Shown piece by piece: positions 25,227-33,020 of a stretch of DNA of 64,000 nt (position 1 is the first letter of the stretch; every line of letters begins with the position of its first letter). The notes under the pieces are model-generated. The model saw only the letters and a program-made list of their open reading frames with translations, searched no databases and was not told the DNA's origin. This DNA comes from Aquimarina sp. Aq107 (GTDB taxonomy: Bacteria > Bacteroidota > Bacteroidia > Flavobacteriales > Flavobacteriaceae). The stretch is from NCBI RefSeq assembly GCF_943733665.1, contig NZ_OX030782.1:5008501-5072500 (forward strand), given 5' to 3'. Made by a program: the position numbers and the translations under genes.

Positions 25227-26027
25227 ATGAAGAAGAAATTGGAAGCAGAATTGATAAGTATTGCACATAGGATACTGCAACTTAAAGATAGGTCGACCTT
25301 ACCGCAATTGCAGGAAGAGGCAAGACAATTATATGAAAAATTAAGTGTTTTAAATTTTGCAGAGTCTCATTTTGCAGGTATTCAACCAACAATAGGGAGT
25401 ATTAAGGAGGCTTTAGAAGCAACGGACATATCAGATACTCAAACAGATATTTTAGATGAGATTAAATCTAAACCAATTGTTAGTTTAGATCAAGAAATAG
25501 AAACAAAGGAAGTTCCTGAGACTATGTTTAGTCTAGAAAATAAAGTTACTGAATCAATACCGGAAGTAGTTGAAGAACAAAAGCCAGAAATCGTAATCGA
25601 AAAGATTAACGAGAAAGTTACAGAAGATCTTTTTGTACCTGCTCCTAAGTTTACAGAAGAGAATGTTTCTTTATCCGAGCCTGTTTATGAAAAAAATGAT
25701 ATGGAAGAAATAGGATCCGTACCTCAAAGTATGCCTATTTTAGAAAAAATGAATGATTTAGAAGAAAAACCAAAGTCATTAAATGATCAATTAAAAAAAG
25801 GAATTAATATTGGATTAAATGATAGATTGGCTTTTATAAAACATTTATTTGATGGAAGTTCTACAGATTATAATCGTGTACTTTCGCAGTTAAATACACT
25901 TAATAGTAAAAGTGGAGCGAGACAATTTATTAAAAACATGGTAAAGCCTGATTATAATAATTGGCAAGGAAAAGAAGAATATGAAGAGCGTTTTATGGAG
26001 ATCGTAACCAATAAGTATGAATTTTAG
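25227..26027 (+). CDS. Conserved hypothetical protein of flavobacteria
   Basis: 266 residues, no signal peptide or membrane span. The N-terminal 60 residues are helical (LEAELISIAHRILQLKDRST). The centre (about 75-185) is acidic, low-complexity and Glu/Pro-rich. The C-terminal 75 residues look well folded, opening with INIGLNDRLAFIKHLF and ending in an EEYEERFMEIVTNKYEF tail. This head-linker-tail build is shared by an uncharacterised family in Bacteroidetes (from memory). No function can be assigned. It may start the run of genes to 27457. Confidence 0.75.
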   Translation: MKKKLEAELISIAHRILQLKDRSTLPQLQEEARQLYEKLSVLNFAESHFAGIQPTIGSIKEALEATDISDTQTDILDEIKSKPIVSLDQEIETKEVPETMFSLENKVTESIPEVVEEQKPEIVIEKINEKVTEDLFVPAPKFTEENVSLSEPVYEKNDMEEIGSVPQSMPILEKMNDLEEKPKSLNDQLKKGINIGLNDRLAFIKHLFDGSSTDYNRVLSQLNTLNSKSGARQFIKNMVKPDYNNWQGKEEYEERFMEIVTNKYEF

Positions 26028-26083
26028 GTAAGGATTTACACTTTTTTGTTACTAACAATCTTACTAAAAGTAAAACTATTTAT

Positions 26084-26431
26084 ATGAAAATTATCTACTG
26101 GATTGCCACTATAGCGATGTGCGGAATTATGTTGTTTTCTGCACAGATGTACTTTAGAAATACAGAAATGGTAAGAGGTTTTTTTGAAAGCCTAGACTAT
26201 CCAACATATTTGGTTATTCCTCTGGCAATAGCAAAAATAGGTGGGATTATTGTAATTCTTACTAATAAGGTAAAATGGTTAAAGGAATGGGCATATGCTG
26301 GATTCTTTTTTGATATGGTGCTTGCCTTTACTGCACATTACATGAAAGATGATGGACAAGGATTATTTGCTACTTTAGGATTGATATTCCTTATTATATC
26401 ATATACAATAGGAAAAAAAGTAAGACCCTAA
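26084..26431 (+). CDS. DoxX-like four-helix membrane protein
   Basis: 115 residues with four hydrophobic helices, matching the DoxX-like family (short version). Conserved features seen are FRNTEMVRGFFESLDYPTYLVIPLAIAK split across helices 1-2 and an AHYMKDDG loop. Function unknown. It ends 3 nt before rsmI, so the two are probably co-transcribed. Confidence 0.78.
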   Translation: MKIIYWIATIAMCGIMLFSAQMYFRNTEMVRGFFESLDYPTYLVIPLAIAKIGGIIVILTNKVKWLKEWAYAGFFFDMVLAFTAHYMKDDGQGLFATLGLIFLIISYTIGKKVRP

Positions 26432-26434
26432 AAT

Positions 26435-27106
26435 ATGTCCAAATTATTTATCGTCCCTACTCCAATTGGTAATTTAGAAGACATGACTTTTAGAGCTATT
26501 AAAGTGCTAAAAGAAGTGGATTTGATTCTGGCCGAAGATACTCGCACTAGTGGTAAATTACTTAAACATTATGAAATTACTACACATATGCAAAGCCATC
26601 ATATGCATAATGAACATAAAACTATAGATAGTGTTATTAGAAGGTTGCAAAGCGGAGAAAATGTAGCGTTAATTAGTGATGCTGGAACACCTGCGATTAG
26701 CGACCCTGGATTTTTATTGACAAGGGCGTGTGTAGAAAATAGTATTGATGTAGAATGTTTACCTGGAGCTACGGCATTTGTTCCTGCTTTAGTTAATAGT
26801 GGTTTGCCAAATGATAAATTTGTTTTTGAAGGATTTCTTCCAGTAAAAAAGGGTAGACAAACACGATTGAAAATATTGACAGAAGAAACAAGAACCATGA
26901 TATTTTATGAATCTCCACATAAACTCATTAAGACTTTAGGTAATTTTGTAGAATATTTTGGAGATGATAGAATGCTTTCTGTATCAAGAGAATTAAGCAA
27001 ACTCCACGAGGAAACCATTCGTGGAACTGCGCAAGAAGTATTATCACATTATGAAAATAAACCTCCTAAAGGTGAAATAGTTATTGTCGTTGGAGGAAAA
27101 AAATAA
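26435..27106 (+). CDS. rsmI: 16S rRNA (cytidine1402-2'-O)-methyltransferase
   Basis: 223 residues. Tetrapyrrole-methylase fold with VPTPIGNLEDMT at the N-terminus, the LAEDTRTSGKLL signature (about 33-44), SAM-binding SDAGTPAISDPG (about 81-92) and the PGATAFVPALVNSG loop. It methylates the ribose of C1402 in the decoding centre together with RsmH. A C-terminal extension is absent, as is usual in Bacteroidetes. It lies 3 nt ahead of the hopJ-like gene. Confidence 0.95.
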   Translation: MSKLFIVPTPIGNLEDMTFRAIKVLKEVDLILAEDTRTSGKLLKHYEITTHMQSHHMHNEHKTIDSVIRRLQSGENVALISDAGTPAISDPGFLLTRACVENSIDVECLPGATAFVPALVNSGLPNDKFVFEGFLPVKKGRQTRLKILTEETRTMIFYESPHKLIKTLGNFVEYFGDDRMLSVSRELSKLHEETIRGTAQEVLSHYENKPPKGEIVIVVGGKK

Positions 27107-27109
27107 TAT

Positions 27110-27457
27110 ATGAATATATCCGATTTTATTAAGAGACTTAGAAAATATCCTGCAGAAATTACATTTCAGAATACTATGGATATTATTGAAGCTCACTATA
27201 GTTTTGAACCTATATCTTTCATCAATGGAAATGTGACTAATGAATCTGGACAAAATTCTGGTTCTTGTAAGTTGTTTTCTTTTGCAAAAAATCACGATTT
27301 AGGAGTAGAGGAAACATTAAATTGTTTTGGAGAACATTATAGAAATGTTTTGCAAAACCCTGAAGGAACTGATCACCAAAATATTCGTAATTTTATGAAA
27401 ACGGGATGGGATGGGATAACCTTTAATGGTCAAGCACTTACTAAAAGACTTCTGTAA
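27110..27457 (+). CDS. HopJ-family protein
   Basis: 115 residues matching the HopJ type III effector family: ISDFIKRLRKYPAEITFQNT, FINGNVTNESGQNSGSCK and NFMKTGWDGITF are its usual blocks. The family was named from a Pseudomonas syringae effector but is widespread in bacteria without type III secretion, and nothing here indicates secretion. A small cytoplasmic housekeeping-type role is more likely. It follows rsmI by 3 nt and converges on the next gene. Confidence 0.85.
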   Translation: MNISDFIKRLRKYPAEITFQNTMDIIEAHYSFEPISFINGNVTNESGQNSGSCKLFSFAKNHDLGVEETLNCFGEHYRNVLQNPEGTDHQNIRNFMKTGWDGITFNGQALTKRLL

Positions 27458-27463
27458 TTGAAC

Positions 27464-27781
27464 TTAATTGTTTCTCAAGCTTTTTTTGATTTCTTCCAAG
27501 GTTTTCAAACTAACTTTGGCTAATGGATTCTTAGATTTAAATTCTAAAGAAAGATAAGGTTTATAAATAGGCATTATAGGGTCAGTATCATTAATGAGCG
27601 TGTTTTTTATTTGTTCATCCAACTTATAGTTGGGTTTATAGATGGGCATCTTGGATTTTTCTGACGAAGATTTCTTGTTTGAAAAAAATGCTTCTTCTGT
27701 AACTTTTTCCTGAGCATATATACCAATAGTTAGGGAGCAAACTAGAATAGAAAGTAGATATTTATTTTTTGGCGAGTTCAT
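27464..27781 (-). CDS. Small exported protein with repeated MPIYKP motif
   Basis: 105 residues with a signal peptide (about 1-23, ending IYAQ). The mature part is basic and contains the motif MPIYKPxY/L twice (about residues 45 and 69) in otherwise similar surroundings. No domain is recognised. Duplication of a short proline-tyrosine motif suggests a ligand or scaffold peptide. The end is 6 nt from the converging hopJ-like gene. Confidence 0.6.
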   Translation of the reverse strand: MNSPKNKYLLSILVCSLTIGIYAQEKVTEEAFFSNKKSSSEKSKMPIYKPNYKLDEQIKNTLINDTDPIMPIYKPYLSLEFKSKNPLAKVSLKTLEEIKKSLRNN

Positions 27782-27893
27782 AAGAATAATTTTTGTGAAT
27801 TTAAAATTACAAATTTTGTCTCTATACTATAAACTATAAATTAATTTAAAAATTACAAGTATCTCTAAACGTTTTGATTATACTATAATTATC

Positions 27894-28559
27894 GTGGCTA
27901 TTGTTGTAGTAGTATTATGGCAATTACCATATTTTGGATGGTTTCAATATCCTTTTAGATTATTAGGAACTTGGTTCCACGAAATGGGTCATGGTCTTAT
28001 GGCAGTAATACTAGGAGGTAGTTTCGAACATTTAGAAATTTATGAGAATGGTGGAGGTGTTGCTTACTATCATTTGGGAGGAAGTTATGTATCTCCATTC
28101 ATCGGTAATGCATTAGTAGCTGCAGGAGGATTATTAGGGCCAGCGGTAATTGGAGCATTATTAATCATGTCTGCAAAATCACACAGAAATTCTATGATAG
28201 CACTTAGGGTTTTGATAGGCGTTATGATACTTTCGTTGTTACTATGGATTCGATCTTTTTGGGGAGTATCAGTGATGAGCGGTTTTACAATCTTTTTATT
28301 TGTTATTACCCTATTTAAAAGCAGGAAACTTGAAGTGATTGTTATTCTTTTTTTAGGTTTACAATCTGTACTAAGCACATATCTTCAGCTTGATTACTTA
28401 TTTACCAAACAGTTTGAAAGAGATGGAACAATTCAGATATCAGACACACAAGCTATTGCAGAAAATACTTTTGGAACGTATTGGATGTGGGCTGTGCTTA
28501 TTGTTATTATAAGCGCCTATTTACTTTGGAAAAGTTTTCGATATTACTTTAAAAAATAA
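27894..28559 (+). CDS. Membrane M50-type zinc metallopeptidase, start codon unclear
   Basis: 221 residues from a GTG at 27894. The HEMGH zinc motif (about residues 29-33) sits in a membrane helix, followed by GGxxxHLEIYENGGGVAYY as in the M50B-like family of Bacteroidetes, and four or five further membrane spans. Such proteins may be intramembrane proteases; the substrate is unknown. The GTG falls inside the first hydrophobic helix. The open frame continues upstream (…SKRFDYTIIIVAIV) without any ATG, GTG or TTG, back to about 27840. The true start may therefore be a rare codon such as ATT (27852). A 10-bp hairpin follows the stop. Confidence 0.78.
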   Translation: MAIVVVVLWQLPYFGWFQYPFRLLGTWFHEMGHGLMAVILGGSFEHLEIYENGGGVAYYHLGGSYVSPFIGNALVAAGGLLGPAVIGALLIMSAKSHRNSMIALRVLIGVMILSLLLWIRSFWGVSVMSGFTIFLFVITLFKSRKLEVIVILFLGLQSVLSTYLQLDYLFTKQFERDGTIQISDTQAIAENTFGTYWMWAVLIVIISAYLLWKSFRYYFKK

Positions 28560-28589
28560 CAACCTAAATCCACAGATTGAGGTTGTTAT
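28556..28589. terminator. Hairpin at the end of the M50 gene
   Basis: A perfect 10-bp stem (28556-28565 with 28580-28589) begins inside the stop region and encloses a 14-nt loop. No T-run follows on the plus strand; it may serve the converging genes. Confidence 0.45.
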
Positions 28590-28634
28590 ATGGTTATAGA
28601 AATGTAAGATGATTATTAAAAATCGTTAATAAAA

Positions 28635-28967
28635 CTAGCAAGATATTTTTGAATATTTAGGATCCAAAGTAGTACCATAAACCTTATAACATTCTGTTAC
28701 AGGTTTGTCATAGCTCTTGGTAAAAATCGTTGACCATCCAAATGCCCAATTTTCCTCAACTTTTAAGTAAATTGAAGTTGCGCCTTCTGGGATAGTTTCT
28801 GATTTATTCACTCCTAATGATATGTTTCCGGAGTGTTTACTAAACTCCTTTCCATTTAATTTATAAGATAATGTAAAGCGCGCTACATATCCACCTTCGC
28901 ATCTTATTAAAATAGAACCCGTTTGTTTTGCGTCTAAATGAGTTAATACTGCTTCTTTTAATTCCAT
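28635..28967 (-). CDS. Stand-alone cholesterol-dependent-cytolysin domain 4 protein
   Basis: 110 residues with no signal peptide. Almost the whole chain aligns by eye with the C-terminal membrane-binding domain (D4) of thiol-activated cytolysins: GGYVARFTLSY corresponds to GAYVARFNISW, PEGATSIYLKVEENWAFGW to the strand leading into the undecapeptide, and VYGTTLDPKYS to the cytolysin end IWGTTLYPKYS. The Thr100-Leu101 pair that recognises cholesterol is kept. The undecapeptide ECTGLAWEWWR is not conserved; its place is taken by VEENWAFGWST. Pore-forming domains 1-3 are absent. It may bind membranes or sterol-like lipids (hopanoids or sphingolipids) or have lost binding. The gene stands alone. 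Confidence 0.75.
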   Translation of the reverse strand: MELKEAVLTHLDAKQTGSILIRCEGGYVARFTLSYKLNGKEFSKHSGNISLGVNKSETIPEGATSIYLKVEENWAFGWSTIFTKSYDKPVTECYKVYGTTLDPKYSKISC

Positions 28968-29321
28968 AATTTATGTTGTTAATCTTCTACTCTGTTTAAA
29001 ATTAGGCTTTTCGAATCCGCCGATGTAATCAAAAAAGTAGCTACCCTTTAATGTGTGTTTTAATTACTTTCAAAAGTATTGTAACTATTTGTTTTTCAGA
29101 AGGGTATAAATATCTGTTTTTATAATTAAGTATTTGCCGCATTCATGCAGTAGAATTACTTGTTTTTATAATATTAACAGTGAGATTGACTAGATACACA
29201 CGTGGAAAACACCTGTTTTTTCATGGTTATTACTTGTTAATACATTCATTATTAGCTCCAAAGATGTTTTTTGTGTAGCTTTAAAGTAATAAACCAATTT
29301 AACGTATAAATTTTCACACAA
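28968..29321. other. Intergenic region between divergent genes
   Basis: 354 nt that must contain the promoters of the minus-strand cytolysin-like gene and the plus-strand operon starting at 29322. A near-match -7 element TAGCTTTA lies at 29276-29283, 38 nt before the operon. No gene or RNA is recognised. Confidence 0.4.
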
Positions 29322-30101
29322 ATGGAACAGGCAATAGAACAAAATCAGGTAAAGATCAGAAAACAATCAGATGATATAATTCGTTGGGAACAAGAAGAAG
29401 TATTACTATTAGCAAGACATTTTCAAAAATTAAACAAGGTCGAAAACTCAGAAACTTGGTACTATACTCGAGCGAATATTTTTGAGATGAATGAATCAGA
29501 TATAGAAACATTAAATACGATTACTGATATCCAAAGTATTAGAGTTTATATGAGTATAAGTGGAGATGATAAAAATAGATTCACATTTCATCCAATCATA
29601 AAGATCATATATTGTGATATGAGCGTAGAGAAAGAAGTAAAGTTTACACTCGAAGCCAAGTATCAGAGTCCCAAAATTTCTAATATATCGAACACAGATG
29701 TTGATGATGGAGGGACTCAAGTACCAAAGATATTTGCAGAAATGATATGGACAAACTGGAATAATATCGAAGATAATTTAATCGATGATCTTTTTGTAGC
29801 AAAAGATGAAACTACAAAAATGTTGACTCGTGTTATTTTCTATGATGCAAGTAGTGAATTTGTACTCAATCTTTTTAACAATACTTTAAAAAATAATATT
29901 GAGAGATTTATTGTATATCCTGGTGTTGATATGAACAAGTTTCAAAATCGTAACATGATATCCTTTACTCCTGTAATTGGAGTTGTTCCTGAAGAGGAAG
30001 TAAAAACGGAAGCCATATTAAGACATGGAATTATGGAGTTTACAGATGAAGAGATTTTTATAGAATACCTTACTCCTTGCCCGCCAACTTGTCCTAAATA
30101 A
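29322..30101 (+). CDS. Unknown protein heading a 7TM/two-component operon
   Basis: 259 residues, no signal peptide or membrane segment. The start is rich in Glu/Gln (MEQAIEQNQVKIRKQSDDII). The centre is mixed alpha/beta. The C-terminus ends with CPPTCPK, a CxxxC motif that might bind metal or form a disulfide. No family is recognised. It lies 28 nt before the 7TM gene and is probably co-transcribed with the histidine kinase and regulator, so it could be a signalling partner; this is inference from position only. Confidence 0.65.
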   Translation: MEQAIEQNQVKIRKQSDDIIRWEQEEVLLLARHFQKLNKVENSETWYYTRANIFEMNESDIETLNTITDIQSIRVYMSISGDDKNRFTFHPIIKIIYCDMSVEKEVKFTLEAKYQSPKISNISNTDVDDGGTQVPKIFAEMIWTNWNNIEDNLIDDLFVAKDETTKMLTRVIFYDASSEFVLNLFNNTLKNNIERFIVYPGVDMNKFQNRNMISFTPVIGVVPEEEVKTEAILRHGIMEFTDEEIFIEYLTPCPPTCPK

Positions 30102-30129
30102 TAATTAGCTGTAATTGCAAGAAACATTA

Positions 30130-30780
30130 ATGACTAAAGAGGTATTTGAGAATATAACATTAGTGGCTTTTATACTACTATTTCTTCCTTTAGTGGTAGC
30201 AATTGTCAGATATAAATTTTTGAACTCTTCTCAAAGAAAGTTATCTATTTTGGTGTTGTGTATAGTAATAGTAGAAATAACTTCTAGGTTGCTATGGTAT
30301 AAAAAAATAAATAATTTACCTGTATATCATTTTTATATTATTATTGAGTTTATACTCATTATTTACATATATAGAGATGAATTGTCTAGATTATTTCCTA
30401 AGCTGTTTTTTGCTATTTTAAGTATAGGATTCACTATCTTTTCTATTGGGAACACCCTGTTTTTGCAAGATATAAATACGTTTAATTCTAATGCAACTAC
30501 ATTGTTAGGTATCATCGTAATATTTCTTTCACTTAGTTATTTTTATGCGTTGTTAAAAGAAGTAAAATATAGTGCTTTGGAAACCAATCCCATGTTTTGG
30601 ATCAATGCTGGTTTTTTGATTTATTTTTCGAGTAACTTAATCCTGTTTTTTATTAATAATAATATGTTTCAAGGGTCTACAGAAGCTAGTTATCTTGTTT
30701 GGGGATTACACGCTATTGTAAACATTGTCTTGACAATTTTTTATACCATTGCTTTATGGGTGAGTCCGAAGAAGCCATAA
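30130..30780 (+). CDS. Seven-helix membrane protein, putative sensor partner
   Basis: 216 residues from the ATG at 30130 (a TTG five codons earlier is possible). Seven hydrophobic helices with short loops make up nearly the whole protein, without an enzyme motif. It resembles the 7TM sensory input modules often fused to bacterial histidine kinases, but here it is a separate gene. Its last 25 nt overlap the start of the kinase gene in another frame, which is strong evidence for coupling. The ligand is unknown. Confidence 0.72.
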   Translation: MTKEVFENITLVAFILLFLPLVVAIVRYKFLNSSQRKLSILVLCIVIVEITSRLLWYKKINNLPVYHFYIIIEFILIIYIYRDELSRLFPKLFFAILSIGFTIFSIGNTLFLQDINTFNSNATTLLGIIVIFLSLSYFYALLKEVKYSALETNPMFWINAGFLIYFSSNLILFFINNNMFQGSTEASYLVWGLHAIVNIVLTIFYTIALWVSPKKP

Positions 30781-31535
30781 CATTAAAGATTATTATTATA
30801 GGAATGGTAGTGATTTTTTTATTATCACTATCAGTGATTGTTTTTTTTATTATTTATCAGCGAAGACTATTAGCACAGCAAAAAAGACATCAAAAAGCGG
30901 AGTCAGATTATCAGAAAGAGTTGCTAAAAACAGCTATCCAAAGCCAGGAATCTGAGCGCACTAGAATTGCAAAAGAGCTACACGATGATGTTGGAGCTAT
31001 GTTAACAACCACTAAATTATATATAGGTCAGATAACTCCAGAATTAAACCCAGAAGAATTGACAACTATTGCAGACAAAATAAGTGGTTTTTTTGATGAT
31101 ATGATACAGAGTGTACGCAGTATTTCTAAAGATTTAAGACCTGTAGTATTAGAGAAATTAGGGTTTCTAGAGGCTATTGATAGTTTAGTGCAGACCATAC
31201 GAGATACTGGTAAAATCAATATTTCTTTTATAAATAACACCACATATTCTGTATCCAAGACAAAAGAGCTAAATCTTTATAGAATTATTCAGGAGTTGAT
31301 TACCAATACACTTAAACACGCAGAAGCTACAGAAATAAAAATCGAAATGAAAAATGAGAGGGAAATATTAATTATCGTTTATGAGGATGATGGAAAAGGT
31401 TTAAATCAAAAACAACTTCAATATAGAAAAGGATTAGGACTAAAAAATATAGAAAGCAGGTTGTCCATTTTATCAGGAACCATTAGCTTTTTAGAAGAAA
31501 AATCTGGAATGAAAGTATTACTCAAAATACCATAA
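30756..31535 (+). CDS. Sensor histidine kinase, HisKA_3 (NarX/DesK) type
   Basis: 259 residues from the ATG at 30756. One transmembrane helix (about 11-34) is followed by a coiled coil (about 36-64) and the HisKA_3 dimerisation helix with His76 in RTRIAKELHDDVG. The HATPase_c domain has an N box ELITNTLKHAEA, then DDGKG and GLGLKNIESR. No extracellular sensor domain exists: the short N-terminus points to sensing through the upstream 7TM protein. It phosphorylates the NarL-type regulator that follows 33 nt later. An in-frame ATG-like start upstream would add 19 residues but lies deep inside the 7TM gene. Confidence 0.9.
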   Translation: MGESEEAITLKIIIIGMVVIFLLSLSVIVFFIIYQRRLLAQQKRHQKAESDYQKELLKTAIQSQESERTRIAKELHDDVGAMLTTTKLYIGQITPELNPEELTTIADKISGFFDDMIQSVRSISKDLRPVVLEKLGFLEAIDSLVQTIRDTGKINISFINNTTYSVSKTKELNLYRIIQELITNTLKHAEATEIKIEMKNEREILIIVYEDDGKGLNQKQLQYRKGLGLKNIESRLSILSGTISFLEEKSGMKVLLKIP

Positions 31536-31568
31536 TAAGTGCACTCTTAACAACCTAAATAAATACCA

Positions 31569-32222
31569 ATGGAAATTATAAAACTAGGATTAGTAGATGA
31601 TCATAATTTATTTCGAGAAGGGATTAAATCTCTATTAGATAAAATGAATAATATAGAACTGATTTTAGAAGCTGTAAGCGGTAAAGATCTATTAGCTAAA
31701 TTAAATAAAGTTGTTCCGGATGTGATTCTATTGGATTTAGAAATGGAAGAAATGAATGGAGTAGATGCTACCCTAAAAATAAAGGAGTCGTATCCAAATA
31801 TGAAAGTAATCATTCTTACTATGCATAAAGAAGAACGAATGATATCTTATTTGATGGAAGTTGGCGCTAATGGGTATTTACTTAAAGACACAAATCCACA
31901 AGAACTAGAAGATGCAATACGATCTGTATGTGATAAAGGTTTTTATTTTAATCCTTTTGTTTCTCAGGCATTGCTAAAAGGATTAAAGAATAAATCTAGC
32001 AAACCTCCAGTAATTGGAAAAGATTATCATCTTACCACTAGGGAATTAGAAGTACTAGAGTTAGTAACCAAAGAATTTACTACCGCAGAAATTGCTGAAG
32101 AATTATTCTTGAGTGTACGAACCATAGAAGGCCATCGAAAAAATCTAATGATGAAATTAGAAGTAAAAAATACAGCAGGCTTAATTATCAAAGCTGTTAG
32201 GGAAAAGATAATTTCAGTATAG
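31569..32222 (+). CDS. NarL/FixJ-family response regulator
   Basis: 217 residues. Receiver domain (1-125) with acidic pair Asp10-Asp11, phosphoacceptor Asp56 in VILLDLEM and Lys in LLKDTNP. LuxR-type helix-turn-helix at about 155-212 with LTTRELEVLELVTKEFTTAEIA split over the scaffold and recognition helix RTIEGHRKNLMMKL. It is the cognate partner of the kinase directly upstream. Regulated genes are unknown; the divergent cytolysin-domain gene and the operon itself are possible. Confidence 0.93.
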   Translation: MEIIKLGLVDDHNLFREGIKSLLDKMNNIELILEAVSGKDLLAKLNKVVPDVILLDLEMEEMNGVDATLKIKESYPNMKVIILTMHKEERMISYLMEVGANGYLLKDTNPQELEDAIRSVCDKGFYFNPFVSQALLKGLKNKSSKPPVIGKDYHLTTRELEVLELVTKEFTTAEIAEELFLSVRTIEGHRKNLMMKLEVKNTAGLIIKAVREKIISV

Positions 32223-32238
32223 AAATAAATGCAAAAAA

Positions 32239-32270
32239 AGACCTCACAAGTCTTAAACAACAGTGAGGCC
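32239..32270 (-). terminator. Terminator of the AhpD-like gene
   Basis: On the minus strand a GGCCTCAC/GTGAGGTC stem (one mismatch) is followed by TTTTTTT. It lies 31 nt after the stop of the minus-strand gene and could also serve the converging response-regulator gene. Confidence 0.6.
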
Positions 32271-32300
32271 TAATCTAATATATTTATAATCTAATAAACA

Positions 32301-32891
32301 CTAAAGATGCTTTCCTTTTTCCCATCCGTGTTTACCGAGATATTGCTCACCAGATTCGATAGCTCCTTCTTCTACGGTAGTACCCATAGAATCATTCCAA
32401 CGATTTAAGTATCCAAATAAAGAAATCACGCCAAGCATTTCTACAATTTCACCTTCATCCCAGTACTTATAAAGCTCTTTCTTGATAGTTTCATCTACAT
32501 TATTTGGCACCAATGATGCAGCTAGCGAGAAATCAAGTGCTGCGCGTTCAGCATCACTAAAAGCAGGGTGCGTCTTGTATTCCCAGATATTATCTAATTG
32601 TTCTTGTTCTGCACCATAACGTTCTGCGGCACGTATAGCATGCGCTTGGCAATATCTACAACCAGTAGCGTTACTACTTACCCATGCAATCATACGTTTT
32701 AAGGCTGAGGTTACACGACCTTCATTAGCCATAACGGCTTTGTTAAGGTTTATAAAAGCTTTAGAAATGGCCGGCCTTCTTTGCATTGTTAATACAGAAT
32801 TAGGGCAGAATCCTAAAGTCTCATTAAAGAATTCCGCTAATTCTTTAGTTTCTAAATCATGATCTGCGGATAGAGGTGTTACTAATGGCAT
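32301..32891 (-). CDS. Carboxymuconolactone decarboxylase / AhpD-like peroxidase-related protein
   Basis: 196 residues, all helical. The active-site pair CRYCQAHAIRAAERYG (about 78-93) is the AhpD-type CxxC with the downstream His. The size and flanking sequence fit the peroxidase-related enzymes of the CMD family. It probably acts as a thiol-dependent reductase in peroxide defence. The gene is divergent from recJ, with TAGTTTTG (minus strand, 32948-32941) as a candidate -7 element. Confidence 0.88.
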   Translation of the reverse strand: MPLVTPLSADHDLETKELAEFFNETLGFCPNSVLTMQRRPAISKAFINLNKAVMANEGRVTSALKRMIAWVSSNATGCRYCQAHAIRAAERYGAEQEQLDNIWEYKTHPAFSDAERAALDFSLAASLVPNNVDETIKKELYKYWDEGEIVEMLGVISLFGYLNRWNDSMGTTVEEGAIESGEQYLGKHGWEKGKHL

Positions 32892-33020
32892 GTGTATGTA
32901 TATTTTTTTTGAGTTAATTTAATTTTAGCAAACCAAAATACAAAACTAATATCAAACCTTAACGAGTAGCTATGTTTTTTGTACTTTGGATTTTTAAATA
33001 ATTTTAGGAGGATTATGCCA

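Noticed and set aside
27110..27457. Type III effector function of the HopJ-family gene
   Set aside because: No type III secretion genes are present and the family is broadly distributed in non-pathogens; the context is rsmI.
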